A stretch of 24,394 nt of DNA from JBGTIS01 sp041745535 (GTDB lineage Bacteria > Bacteroidota > Bacteroidia > Cytophagales > Cyclobacteriaceae): assembly GCA_041745535.1 (NCBI GenBank), contig JBGTIS010000258.1, positions 1-24,394 on the forward strand. Reading direction: 5' to 3'. Made by a program: the position numbers and the translations under genes. Every line of letters starts with the position of its first letter. The stretch's first letter is position 1. Below the pieces are notes generated by a model that ran no database searches, had not been told where the DNA came from, and worked only from the letters and a program-made list of their open reading frames with translations. Below are positions 15,205-23,819 of the stretch, piece by piece.

Positions 15205-15987
15205 GTGCGTTATTTTCTGGATATCGCCTACCATGGGGGAGCTTACCACGGTTGGCAGCGACAAAAAAATGCCATCTCGGTACAAGAGGTGCTTGAAAAA
15301 AGTATCGGTATCATCCTGAACGAACCTGTTGAAATTACCGGCAGCGGCCGTACCGATGCGGGGGTACATGCCGAACAGCAATTCGCCCACCTGGAAACCA
15401 GCCAGCATTTAACAGAACAGAATTATATAAAAAAGTTTAATTCCATCCTTCCGCCAGATATTTCCGTAAAAGAAATTTATAAGGCGCAACCGGAGGCGCA
15501 TGCCCGCTTCGATGCCCTTGCCCGTAGTTACCAGTATAGAATTACCCGGCATAAAAATCCATTTCGAAATGGATTGAGTTGTTTATACCAAAAACAGTTG
15601 GATATTGATAAAATGAATGAAGCTGCCCAATTGCTATTATCCTCGAATATGCATCCTGAACTTGATTTCTCCAGTTTTAGTAAGGTAAAAACCAATGTAA
15701 ATCACTTTCGCTGCGATGTTTCATATTCTCACTGGGAACTCACGCAGGCAGGCACTTTCCAGGAAACATTAACGTACCACATTACCGCTAACCGGTTTCT
15801 CAGGGGCATGGTGCGGGCTATTGTTGGCACATTATTGGAAATAGGACTGCATAGAATTACCATACCTGACTTCAAAAGAATTTTATCCAGTGGTGACCGG
15901 AAAAAAGCAGCCCGCTCGGTAGAGGCTTGTGGGCTTTATCTGACAGCGGTTCAATACCCAAAAAATTTATTTTTAGAAGATTCATGA
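15205..15987 (+). CDS. truA: tRNA pseudouridine(38-40) synthase TruA
   Basis: The 260-residue protein isomerises uridines 38-40 in the anticodon stem-loop of many tRNAs. The start MRYFLDIAYHGGAYHGWQRQ, the catalytic block GSGRTDAGVHA with Asp51, the RNA-binding ARFDALARSYQYRI and the RFLRGMVRAIVGTLLEIG block are all typical and complete. The start is GTG at 15205: an in-frame TAA sits one codon upstream, so no earlier start exists. It follows the kinase gene by 14 nt, and its stop overlaps the start of the ABC exporter (ATGATG), indicating one operon with translational coupling. Confidence 0.96.
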   Translation: MRYFLDIAYHGGAYHGWQRQKNAISVQEVLEKSIGIILNEPVEITGSGRTDAGVHAEQQFAHLETSQHLTEQNYIKKFNSILPPDISVKEIYKAQPEAHARFDALARSYQYRITRHKNPFRNGLSCLYQKQLDIDKMNEAAQLLLSSNMHPELDFSSFSKVKTNVNHFRCDVSYSHWELTQAGTFQETLTYHITANRFLRGMVRAIVGTLLEIGLHRITIPDFKRILSSGDRKKAARSVEACGLYLTAVQYPKNLFLEDS

Positions 15988-17750
15988 TGGATAAAGAAGT
16001 AACCAACAGTGGTGATATTTTAGATTTACAGGTTTTAAAAAGACTTTTCATTTTTGTGAAGCCCTATCAGGGTAAATTTATTTTTTTGGTGTTTCTCACA
16101 ATTGCCACAGCCATTGCCGCTCCGGTAGTGCCTTACCTGGTAGGATACACCATTGACCATTACGTGCTGAACAAAGATTTTCACGGATTGGTCAAATTTA
16201 CCATGGTACTGATCGGCGTATTGTTCCTGCAGGGATTTATTCAGTACCTGCAAACTTTTTTTTCCGGTTGGCTGGGGCAGAACATTATCCGGGATATCCG
16301 GATAAAGCTGTACCAGCATTTGCTCTCCCTCCGGTCAAAGTTCTTCGATAAAACTCCCATCGGAAGGCTGGTAACCCGCACCATTTCCGACCTGGAAACT
16401 TTATCCGATATTTTCAGTCAGGGTGTAGCGGCCATTATCGGTGATATGTTGCAAATTCTGGTAATTCTGGCTTTTATGCTGTACGAAGACTGGAAATTAA
16501 CAGTGGTAAGTTTGTCTACCTTACCGCTACTGCTGATTAGTACCTATGTGTTCAAAGAGAAAATTAAAGTAGCTTTTAATGATGTTCGGAACGCGGTGTC
16601 CAATCTCAATTCCTATGTGCAGGAGCATATTACCGGGATGAGTATCGTTCAGATTTTCAGCAGCGAACACATAGAATCTGAAAAGTTCAAGGAAATTAAT
16701 AACGAGCATAAACATGCCCACCTTAAATCGGTCTGGTATTATTCCATCTATTTCCCGGTAGCGGAAATTATCAACGCTACGGGTGTAGGGTTACTGGTTT
16801 GGTATGGCGCCAAAGGAGTGTTGCATTCGGAAGTTACCATTGGGGTACTGGTTACGTTTATCATGTATATCAATATGTTTTTCCGACCTATCCGGCAAAT
16901 CGCAGATCGGTTTAATACCCTGCAAATGGGCATCGTAAGTTCTTCACGGGTGTTGAAATTAATGGATAATAAGGAGCAGATCCCGAATACCGGTACCTTC
17001 CGGCCTGAACGATTATCCGGTAAGGTAAACTTTAAAAATGTATGGTTTGCCTACAATGATGAGGATTATGTATTGAAAAATATCAATTTTGAAGTAGAAG
17101 CCGGAAAAACGATCGCGCTGGTAGGGGCCACGGGAGCCGGTAAATCTTCTGTTATAAATTTACTGAGCCGTTTTTACGATATTAACAAAGGCCAGATTTG
17201 TATCGACGATACCGATATCAAAGAATTTGATCTGGATGTTTTAAGGAAACATATTGGGGTGGTGCTTCAGGATGTGTTCCTCTTTTCTGATACCATTGCC
17301 AATAACATATCCTTAAAAAATGACAAAATAAGCCGCAAAAAAATGGTAGAAGCAGCCGAACTGGTGGGTGCCCTGAAATTTATTGAGCGGCTACCCGGTG
17401 GCTTCGACTACAACGTTATGGAACGCGGTGCCACCCTGTCTGTAGGGCAGCGACAGCTTATCTCTTTTGTGAGAGCCATGGTATACGATCCTGAAATTAT
17501 TATCCTGGACGAAGCCACTTCTTCCGTAGATACTGAAACAGAAGAACTGATTCAAAATGCCATTGAAACGCTGATGAAAGGACGAACTTCCATTGTAATT
17601 GCCCACCGTCTTTCTACCATACAGAACGCTGATCGGATTCTGGTGCTTGATCATGGCGAAATCAAGGAAAGAGGTACGCATGCTGAGTTACTGGCCCATA
17701 ATGGATTTTACAGTCAGCTTTATAAAATGCAGTATAAAGAAGTGGTTTGA
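15984..17750 (+). CDS. ABC exporter half-transporter (MsbA/type IV fold)
   Basis: Start at ATG 15984, overlapping the truA stop; a second ATG follows at 15987. An upstream in-frame TTG at 15927 lies inside truA and is unlikely. Numbering from 15984 (588 residues), six membrane helices occupy ~25-315, with the coupling-helix region GQNIIRDIRIKLYQHLLSL. The nucleotide-binding domain has Walker A GATGAGKS (381-388), a Q-loop near VVLQDVFLFSD, signature LSVGQ (485-489, Val replacing the usual Gly), Walker B IIILDEATSS with Glu510, and H-loop His541 in AHRLST. It should homodimerise or heterodimerise and export a lipid, peptide or drug; the substrate cannot be told. Only one half-transporter is present, which favours a homodimer. 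Length and all motifs are intact. Confidence 0.93.
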   Translation: MMDKEVTNSGDILDLQVLKRLFIFVKPYQGKFIFLVFLTIATAIAAPVVPYLVGYTIDHYVLNKDFHGLVKFTMVLIGVLFLQGFIQYLQTFFSGWLGQNIIRDIRIKLYQHLLSLRSKFFDKTPIGRLVTRTISDLETLSDIFSQGVAAIIGDMLQILVILAFMLYEDWKLTVVSLSTLPLLLISTYVFKEKIKVAFNDVRNAVSNLNSYVQEHITGMSIVQIFSSEHIESEKFKEINNEHKHAHLKSVWYYSIYFPVAEIINATGVGLLVWYGAKGVLHSEVTIGVLVTFIMYINMFFRPIRQIADRFNTLQMGIVSSSRVLKLMDNKEQIPNTGTFRPERLSGKVNFKNVWFAYNDEDYVLKNINFEVEAGKTIALVGATGAGKSSVINLLSRFYDINKGQICIDDTDIKEFDLDVLRKHIGVVLQDVFLFSDTIANNISLKNDKISRKKMVEAAELVGALKFIERLPGGFDYNVMERGATLSVGQRQLISFVRAMVYDPEIIILDEATSSVDTETEELIQNAIETLMKGRTSIVIAHRLSTIQNADRILVLDHGEIKERGTHAELLAHNGFYSQLYKMQYKEVV

Positions 17751-17786
17751 GTAGTTGGAAGTTGGGAGAAAAAAAAATAGTTAATT

Positions 17787-17831
17787 GTTATTTGTTAATA
17801 GTTTAAGCCCAAATAACTATTAACAAATAAC
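17787..17831. terminator. Bidirectional terminator, perfect 17-bp stem
   Basis: GTTATTTGTTAATAGTT (17787-17803) is the exact reverse complement of AACTATTAACAAATAAC (17815-17831), with an 11-base loop. A T-rich run follows on the right (TTTTCTTT) and a nine-A run precedes on the left (17769-17777), giving a U-tract in either direction. It sits between the convergent ABC exporter and aminopeptidase genes. The stem is unusually AT-rich but long. Confidence 0.85.
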
Positions 17832-17840
17832 TTTTCTTTA

Positions 17841-19130
17841 TTAACTATTCATAAGTTGCTCAATTTCATCGGCTTCAATGGGAATATTCCTCATTAAATC
17901 AAACACTCCATCTTCACGAATCACAAAATTATTTTCCAGCCTGATGCCCAAATCTTCTTCCCTGATATAAATACCAGGCTCTACGGTAAACACCATTCCC
18001 GGAACAAATTTTCTGTATACATTTCCCACATCGTGTACATCAAGGCCCAGGTGGTGCGAGGTGCCATGCATAAAATACTTCCGGTATAAAGGGTTTTCCC
18101 TAGGCTGATTTTTCACATCGGTTTTGTCCAGCAGCCCCAGGCCAATCAGTTCGCTTTCCATTATTTTTCCAATTTCCTGGTGGTATTCCTTAATCCGGTT
18201 GCCGGGTGTTAACATAGGCAGGGCAGCCCTGTGCACCCGAAGAACGGCATTATAAACCTCTTTTTGCCGCTTACTAAAGGTGCCGCTTACTGGAACCGAC
18301 CGCGTCATATCCGCATTGTAATTGGCATATTCCGCCCCAACATCCATCAGTAGTACCTCACCCGCATCGCAAACATCGGCATTGGCAACATAATGCAACA
18401 CGCAGGCGTTTTTTCCCGATGCGATAATCGGTTCATAAGCGAAGCCACGAGAACGGTTTCTCAGAAATTCGTGGGCATACTCAGCCTCAATCTCAAATTC
18501 CATTACCCCGGGTTTTACAAATTTTAGCACCCGGCGAAAGGCTTTTTCAGTAATGTCACAAGCCATTTGCATTACCCTGATTTCATCTTCAGATTTCACC
18601 GCACGTAAATGGTGCATAATTGGGGCCAACCGTTGGTACTGGTGCAACGGATAACTTTGTTTACACTGCTTTATAAAACGGGCATCACGGGTTTCAACCA
18701 CCACATCAGCCCGGAGGTGTTCATTGGTATTCAGATACACGTTTTCAGCTTCAGCCATTAAGGTATTAAAAATTCCGTGGAAGTCTTTATTCCAGATAAT
18801 GGTACTGATACCGGAAATATCTCTGGCTTCCTCTTTGGTGTATTTATGGCCTTCCCAAATAGCGATTAATTCACTGGTTTCTTTTAAGAATAATATTTTC
18901 CTGTATTTTTCATCCGGGAAATCAGGGAAAATAACCAGGATACTTTCTTCCTGATCGATGCCTGACAAGTAATACAAATCATTATTCTGCCGGAAACGCA
19001 TGGTGCCATCCGCATTGGTAGGCATAATATCGTTGGCATTAAAAACCGCGATAGAATTGGGTTTCAGTTGCTTTATCAGGTTTTCTCTGTTTTGAATAAA
19101 CAGGTCTTTTCCAATAGCGTGGTATCTCAT
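17841..19130 (-). CDS. pepP: Xaa-Pro aminopeptidase (aminopeptidase P, M24B)
   Basis: The 429-residue protein removes an N-terminal residue that precedes proline. It has the two expected domains: an N-terminal creatinase-like domain (~1-170, beginning RENLIKQLKPNSIAVFNAND) and a C-terminal pita-bread metallopeptidase domain. The dinuclear metal ligands can be placed by comparison with E. coli PepP: Asp263 (LLMDVGAEY), Asp274 (NADMTRS), His359 (HGTSHHLGLDVHD), Glu384 (FTVEPGIYI) and Glu399 (GIRLENN). No signal peptide is seen, so it is cytoplasmic. ATG start at 19130. It is a single gene, convergent with the ABC exporter and divergent from the his operon, from which it is separated by 281 bases. 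Confidence 0.95.
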   Translation of the reverse strand: MRYHAIGKDLFIQNRENLIKQLKPNSIAVFNANDIMPTNADGTMRFRQNNDLYYLSGIDQEESILVIFPDFPDEKYRKILFLKETSELIAIWEGHKYTKEEARDISGISTIIWNKDFHGIFNTLMAEAENVYLNTNEHLRADVVVETRDARFIKQCKQSYPLHQYQRLAPIMHHLRAVKSEDEIRVMQMACDITEKAFRRVLKFVKPGVMEFEIEAEYAHEFLRNRSRGFAYEPIIASGKNACVLHYVANADVCDAGEVLLMDVGAEYANYNADMTRSVPVSGTFSKRQKEVYNAVLRVHRAALPMLTPGNRIKEYHQEIGKIMESELIGLGLLDKTDVKNQPRENPLYRKYFMHGTSHHLGLDVHDVGNVYRKFVPGMVFTVEPGIYIREEDLGIRLENNFVIREDGVFDLMRNIPIEADEIEQLMNS

Positions 19131-19248
19131 TTCGTTCTATTTAAGAATTTCTGAAAACAAATAACGCATAAATCTTTTATACTTAAACCAATAAAGTAAT
19201 CCGTTTTGTTTTTCAACCAATATCATTTCATGTTAGTTATTTAAAAAA

Positions 19249-19257
19249 TATATTTGC
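19249..19257 (+). promoter_or_regulatory. Candidate -7 promoter element of the his operon
   Basis: TATATTTGC is a full match to the Bacteroidota TAnnTTTG(C) element. It would start transcription near 19264, about 150 bases before hisG and about 25 bases before the candidate leader peptide. A matching -33 TTTG is not obvious; TGTTAG near 19231 is a weak stand-in. Confidence 0.55.
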
Positions 19258-19289
19258 AAAAAACCTGATTAACCTACAATTATTAGTCA

Positions 19290-19352
19290 ATGCATTCAAT
19301 TGAAACATTCAGAAATTGTACTCCCGGCCACTTCCATTGTGCTGAACATTGA
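19290..19352 (+). CDS. Candidate histidine leader peptide (20 codons)
   Basis: An ATG-initiated ORF of 20 codons lies between the promoter element at 19249 and hisG (19412). Four of its residues are His (2, 14, 16, 20), and three fall in the last seven: the end reads CTPGHFHCAEH then TGA. His codons are normally about 2-3% of codons, so this density directly before a his operon fits a ribosome-sensed attenuator. The His codons are interspersed rather than a run, unlike the seven-His enterobacterial leader. A second ORF in another frame (TTG 19300 to TGA 19404, 34 codons, one His) overlaps it and is an alternative. No Shine-Dalgarno is present, as usual here. Confidence 0.45.
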   Translation: MHSIETFRNCTPGHFHCAEH

Positions 19353-19362
19353 TAATATTCAG
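19342..19362 (+). promoter_or_regulatory. Hairpin at the end of the candidate his leader
   Basis: CTGAACATT (19342-19350) pairs with AATATTCAG (19354-19362) across a 3-base loop, with one C-A mismatch. The left arm contains the last His codon. The same CTGAA (19342-19346) can instead pair with an upstream TTCAG (19308-19312), so two exclusive structures are possible, depending on where a ribosome stalls. No T-run follows, so any control may act on translation or through another factor. Confidence 0.35.
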
Positions 19363-19411
19363 GAAATAATCATACAATCCAATCTGAAGAACTTTAATTA
19401 TTGATCAATCC

Positions 19412-20272
19412 ATGGAAGAAAAAATACGCATCGCTATACAGAAATCAGGCCGCCTCAGCGAAGATTCGGTTAAACTGATACGGGAATGCGGTATTAAATT
19501 TAGCAATGGCGCCGGTAAATTAAAATCTACCGCACAGAATTTCCCCATTGAGTTTTTATTTTTGCGCGACGATGACATCCCCGGCTATGTAGAAGATGGC
19601 GTAGCCGATGTAGGCATTGTAGGGGCCAATGTGTATGAAGAGAAGCAAAAGAAAATTCAGATTATCAAACATCTGGGCTTTTCCAAATGCAGGCTTTCGC
19701 TGGCAATCCCCCGCGACAAGGAATATGAAGGTGTACAGTTTTTTGAAGGCAAGAACATCGCCACCTCCTACCCTATTATTCTGCGAAAATTTATGGATCA
19801 GCATCACATCAAAGCCCATATTCATGAAATCAGCGGTTCGGTAGAAATCGCCCCCAGCATCGGTTTGGCAGATGGCGTTTGCGATATTGTAAGTTCTGGA
19901 AGTACTTTATTGAGCAACGGCCTGAAAGAGGTTGAAACTATTTACGATTCAGATGCGGTGCTGGTAGGCGGTGAATCGTTTTCCAAAGAAAAAAAAGTAA
20001 TACTGGACAAGCTTTTGTTCAGAATTAATGCTGTTCAAAAAGGAAAAAATAACAAATACATTTTACTGAATGCTCCTGCCGAACATACTGAAAAGATAAT
20101 TGGTTTAATACCTGGTATGAAAAGCCCAACAGTAATGCCCCTGGCCAAAGCTGGTTGGAATTCTATTCATTCGGTAATTAATGAAGATGAATTCTGGGAA
20201 GTAATTGAAAGTTTGCGCGAAGCTGGTGCCGAGGGAATATTGGTAGTACCCATTGAAAAAATGATTGTATGA
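19412..20272 (+). CDS. hisG: ATP phosphoribosyltransferase, long form (HisG)
   Basis: The 286-residue protein joins ATP and PRPP, the first and committed step of histidine synthesis. Start block IRIAIQKSGRLSEDSVKLI and domain I/II motifs DDDIPGYVEDGVADVGIVG are typical. The PRPP-binding loop is DGVCDIVSSGSTLLSNGL. The length and the C-terminal ~75 residues (KYILLNAPAEHTEKIIGLIP ... EAGAEGILVVPIEKMI) show the long form, whose ACT-like domain binds histidine for feedback inhibition and which needs no HisZ. It opens the operon after a 281-base gap that holds a promoter match and candidate leader. Its stop overlaps the hisD start by four bases (ATGA). Confidence 0.97.
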   Translation: MEEKIRIAIQKSGRLSEDSVKLIRECGIKFSNGAGKLKSTAQNFPIEFLFLRDDDIPGYVEDGVADVGIVGANVYEEKQKKIQIIKHLGFSKCRLSLAIPRDKEYEGVQFFEGKNIATSYPIILRKFMDQHHIKAHIHEISGSVEIAPSIGLADGVCDIVSSGSTLLSNGLKEVETIYDSDAVLVGGESFSKEKKVILDKLLFRINAVQKGKNNKYILLNAPAEHTEKIIGLIPGMKSPTVMPLAKAGWNSIHSVINEDEFWEVIESLREAGAEGILVVPIEKMIV

Positions 20273-21558
20273 AAGTTGTGATAAATCCGAAAAGGGAAGA
20301 GTGGAAAGAACTGCTGTTACGCCCTGTTTTTAAATACAAGAAAATAGAAAAAATTGTCAAGCCCATTATCAAGAAAGTGAAACGGCAGGGCGATAAGGCT
20401 TTACGAAAATTTTCAATTGAATACGATCATGTCGAACTCAGCGATTTTGCGGTTACCGCTGAAGAAATAGCGGCTTCTAAAAAGAAAATCAGCCAGGAAC
20501 TAAAAGAAGCTATTCTGATAGCAAAAAACAATATCCACCAGTTTCATGAAGCACAAAGCTCCAAAACCCTTCAGGTAATAACCATGCCCGGCGTGTCGTG
20601 CAGCCGGAAAAGTGTACCGATCAGCAAGGTTGGTTTGTATATTCCGGGAGGAACCGCTCCGCTATTTTCTACCGTATTAATGTTGGGCGTACCGGCGGGC
20701 ATTGCTGGCTGTCAGGAAATCGTTTTGTGCACGCCTCCAAATCGGGAAGGAGAAATTCATCCGGCCATTCTTTTTGCCGCGCAGCTGGTAGGTATCACCA
20801 AAATATTTAAAATTGGTGGCGCGCAGGCCATTGCTGCCATGGCTTATGGCACCAAGACTGTACCGCAGGTGTATAAAATTTTTGGTCCTGGTAACCAGTA
20901 CGTAACCCTGGCCAAACAACTGGTGCAAAAAGACGGTATCGCCATCGATTTGCCTGCCGGACCTTCAGAAGTAGCAGTGCTTGCCGATAACAGCACCGAA
21001 CCCGCTTTTGTTGCTGCCGACCTGCTTTCGCAGGCTGAACACGGGGTAGATAGTCAGGTTTTGTTGGTTACAACCAGTAAAACATTGGTAGACAAGGTTT
21101 TCAAGGAAATTGATGTGCAGTTAGAAGAATTACCCCGCAAGGAAATAGCCTGGAAAGCTTTGGAAAATAGTGTGGCCATTGTTGTAAAAACGTTGGATGA
21201 AGCCATCGATTTGTTGAACGAATACGGTGCGGAACACCTGATTATTGCTACGGAACAGCCAAAGAAAGCTGCCGCGAAAATTTTTAATGCAGGCTCGGTG
21301 TTTATTGGCCCGTATACACCGGAATCCGCCGGCGATTACGCTTCGGGTACCAACCATACATTGCCCACCAACGGATACGCGAAATCATATAGCGGGGTTT
21401 CTCTGGATAGTTTTGTAAAGAAAATCACTTTTCAGGAAATTACGCCCAAAGGATTGCAGAAACTGGGTCCTTATATTGAAGTGTTAGCGGAAGCGGAAGA
21501 ACTGACCGCCCACAAAAATGCTGTGAGCATTCGCCTTCAATACCTTAAAAACAGGTAA
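20269..21558 (+). CDS. hisD: Histidinol dehydrogenase (HisD)
   Basis: The 429-residue protein oxidises histidinol to histidine in two NAD-dependent steps, the end of the pathway. Characteristic blocks are present: VGLYIPGGTAPLFSTVLMLG, KIFGPGNQYVTLAKQLV, IDLPAGPSEVAVLAD and GPYTPESAGDYASGTNHTLP. By comparison with the E. coli enzyme (numbering shifted by four), zinc ligands are Gln255, His258, Asp356 and His415, and the catalytic pair is Glu322-His323 (EYGAEHL). All are intact. ATG start overlaps the hisG stop, so the pair is translationally coupled. A 28-base gap leads to hisC. Confidence 0.97.
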   Translation: MKVVINPKREEWKELLLRPVFKYKKIEKIVKPIIKKVKRQGDKALRKFSIEYDHVELSDFAVTAEEIAASKKKISQELKEAILIAKNNIHQFHEAQSSKTLQVITMPGVSCSRKSVPISKVGLYIPGGTAPLFSTVLMLGVPAGIAGCQEIVLCTPPNREGEIHPAILFAAQLVGITKIFKIGGAQAIAAMAYGTKTVPQVYKIFGPGNQYVTLAKQLVQKDGIAIDLPAGPSEVAVLADNSTEPAFVAADLLSQAEHGVDSQVLLVTTSKTLVDKVFKEIDVQLEELPRKEIAWKALENSVAIVVKTLDEAIDLLNEYGAEHLIIATEQPKKAAAKIFNAGSVFIGPYTPESAGDYASGTNHTLPTNGYAKSYSGVSLDSFVKKITFQEITPKGLQKLGPYIEVLAEAEELTAHKNAVSIRLQYLKNR

Positions 21559-21586
21559 CTTTAAGCGTATTTTAAGAACTAATCCC

Positions 21587-22663
21587 ATGTTTGATATCAA
21601 AGCCCTATTAAGACCGCATCTGTTAACTCTAAAGCCCTACTCCTCAGCCAGAGACGAATATGGCGGTCAGGAAGGTTTATTTTTAGATGCTAATGAAAAT
21701 CCTTTCGGCACACCGGGCATTACAGAAGCTTTTAACCGGTATCCGGATCCTTATCAGATTGAACTCAAAAAAGCCATTGCCAAAGTGAAAGGCATTGCAC
21801 AAAACAAAATATTTTTAGGAAATGGCAGCGACGAACCTATCGATCTCCTCATCCGGTCTTTCTGTCAGCCTGCTGTTGATAAAATTCTTATTTTACCGCC
21901 TACCTATGGGATGTATGAAGTAAGCGCCCACATCAATCAGGTAACCCTTCTTGAAGTTAGCCTTACTGCCGATTATCAGATTAACCTGCCGGCTGTGTTA
22001 GCAGCTATCGATGCGCATACAAAAATGCTGTTTATCTGTTCGCCCAATAACCCTACCGGTAATTTAATGAACCGGGCAAGCATTCTGGAATTGATCAACC
22101 AGTTTAAAGGCCTGGTGGTGATTGATGAAGCGTACATTGATTTTGCCTCAGAAGAAAGTTTATTATCTGAACTGGATGCCCATCCTAATCTGGTAGTGCT
22201 GCAAACCTTCAGCAAGGCCTGGGGCATGGCTGGTCTTCGATTAGGCATGGCCTTCGCGAGTGAAGCAATTATCCATATTTTAAATCAGGTAAAAGCACCC
22301 TATAATATCAATAGTCTTACCCAGAAATCAGCATTAAAAATTCTGGAATACGCGGAAGGAAAAAATCAATGGGTTCGTGAAATATTAGAGAACAAAGAGA
22401 TTTTAACAAAAAATCTGGAAAAGCTTGACCTGGTAGAAAAAGTTTTCCCTTCTGATGCTAATTTCCTGCTGGTGAAAGTAAAAGACGCTCCTTCAGTTTT
22501 TCATTACCTGATACAGGAAAAAGTTATTGTCCGCGACCGCTCCAGGGTTCAATTGTGTGATAACAGCCTCAGAATTACGGTGGGTACACCTGAGGAAAAT
22601 TTTATTCTGATACAAACCCTTAAAGACTTTTCTGACAGCCTCACTGATAATGGAAACCAATAA
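21587..22663 (+). CDS. hisC: Histidinol-phosphate aminotransferase (HisC)
   Basis: The 358-residue fold-type I PLP enzyme transaminates imidazole-acetol phosphate to histidinol phosphate using glutamate. Motifs seen are FLDANENPFG (32-41), FLGNGSDEPIDLL (76-88), FICSPNNPTGN (149-159), VVIDEAYIDF (177-186) and the PLP-lysine block TFSKAWGMAGLRLG with Lys210. SLRITVGTPEEN near the end carries the substrate-carboxylate arginine. Start ATG at 21587. It ends 4 nt before the preferred hisB start. Confidence 0.97.
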   Translation: MFDIKALLRPHLLTLKPYSSARDEYGGQEGLFLDANENPFGTPGITEAFNRYPDPYQIELKKAIAKVKGIAQNKIFLGNGSDEPIDLLIRSFCQPAVDKILILPPTYGMYEVSAHINQVTLLEVSLTADYQINLPAVLAAIDAHTKMLFICSPNNPTGNLMNRASILELINQFKGLVVIDEAYIDFASEESLLSELDAHPNLVVLQTFSKAWGMAGLRLGMAFASEAIIHILNQVKAPYNINSLTQKSALKILEYAEGKNQWVREILENKEILTKNLEKLDLVEKVFPSDANFLLVKVKDAPSVFHYLIQEKVIVRDRSRVQLCDNSLRITVGTPEENFILIQTLKDFSDSLTDNGNQ

Positions 22664-22667
22664 CTCT

Positions 22668-23762
22668 ATGAAGAAAGTTCTTTTTATCGATCGTGATGGC
22701 ACCATAATAATTGAACCGGCGGATGAACAGATTGATTCGCTTGAAAAACTGGCTTTTTTCCCAAAAGCAATTTCCAATCTCAGAAAAATCGCTGAGGAAA
22801 CCAATTTCGAATTGGTAATGGTAACCAACCAGGACGGATTGGGTACCGAATCTTTTCCTGAGGATACTTTCTGGCCTGCCCACAATAAAATGTTGGATAC
22901 CTTAAAAGGGGAAGGCATTTCCTTTAGTGAAATTATTATTGACCGCACCTTCCCGCACGAAAATGCCCCTACCCGCAAACCCGGCATTGTCCTGTTAAAA
23001 AAGTATATGACAGATGAGTATGACCTGGCCAACTCCTATGTAATTGGTGACCGCATTTCGGATATTGAACTGGCCGCAAATTTAGGCGCGCAGGCTATTT
23101 TTATTTCAGAAAAATCTTCAGATAAAGCTGTATTATCCACTACCGATTGGGACCTTGTCTACCAGTTTCTACAGTTACCGCCCCGCACTGCTACGGTGCA
23201 GAGAATTACTAATGAAACTAAAATAAATATAGCGCTTAATCTGGATGGGAACGGAACCTATCACATTCATACCGGATTAGGTTTTTTTGACCATATGCTG
23301 GACCAACTCAGCAAACATTCAGGAATTGATCTGGACATTTCTGTAGAAGGTGATTTACATATCGATGAGCACCATACCATTGAAGATACCGCACTGGCGT
23401 TGGGCGAAACATTTTTGAAAGCTTTAGGAAATAAAATGGGCATCAGTCGGTATGGTTTCTTACTGCCAATGGACGACGCGCTAGCCCAGGTAGGTATCGA
23501 TTTCAGTGGCCGGCCGTGGCTGGTATGGGACGCTACATTTACAAGAGAAAAAGTAGGCGATATGCCCACGGAAATGTGCTATCACTTTTTCAAATCATTC
23601 TCCGATGCTGCCAAATGCAACCTGAATATTCAGGTTTCAGGAGAAAACGAACATCATAAAATAGAAGCCATTTTTAAGGCTTTCGCCAAAGCTATTAAAA
23701 TGGCTATTGCGAGGGATACGAAAAATCTTCATGCTTTGCCCAGTACAAAAGGCCTGTTGTAA
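22668..23762 (+). CDS. hisB: Bifunctional histidinol-phosphatase / imidazoleglycerol-phosphate dehydratase (HisB)
   Basis: The start is placed at ATG 22668, because family proteins begin MKKVLFIDRDGT and this gives a 4-nt gap after hisC; an in-frame ATG at 22650 would add six residues and overlap hisC by 14 nt. The 364-residue protein has two domains. Residues ~1-165 are a HAD phosphatase with nucleophile Asp8 and acid/base Asp10, MVTNQDGLGT and VIGDRISDIELA. Residues ~174-364 are the dehydratase, with metal-binding blocks FFDHMLDQLSKHS, DEHHTIEDTALALGE, HFFKSF and ENEHHKIEAIFKAFAKA. The zinc loop of E. coli HisB-N (Cys, His, Cys, Cys) is here FPHENAPTRKP with no cysteine. It is the last his gene in the operon. 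Confidence 0.96.
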   Translation: MKKVLFIDRDGTIIIEPADEQIDSLEKLAFFPKAISNLRKIAEETNFELVMVTNQDGLGTESFPEDTFWPAHNKMLDTLKGEGISFSEIIIDRTFPHENAPTRKPGIVLLKKYMTDEYDLANSYVIGDRISDIELAANLGAQAIFISEKSSDKAVLSTTDWDLVYQFLQLPPRTATVQRITNETKINIALNLDGNGTYHIHTGLGFFDHMLDQLSKHSGIDLDISVEGDLHIDEHHTIEDTALALGETFLKALGNKMGISRYGFLLPMDDALAQVGIDFSGRPWLVWDATFTREKVGDMPTEMCYHFFKSFSDAAKCNLNIQVSGENEHHKIEAIFKAFAKAIKMAIARDTKNLHALPSTKGLL

Positions 23763-23819
23763 AACAGTTTCGAAAAGTTTTCAGTTATTTTATCAGAAGA
23801 TTTACACTTTCCGCAAAAG

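Noticed and set aside
19300..19404. 34-codon TTG-started frame before hisG as a real gene
   Set aside because: Only one His, a non-ATG start and no recognisable family; kept only as the competitor to the His-rich leader frame.
22493..23032. 179-codon leftward frame across the hisC-hisB junction
   Set aside because: Antisense to two clearly functional enzymes and without any recognisable motif.
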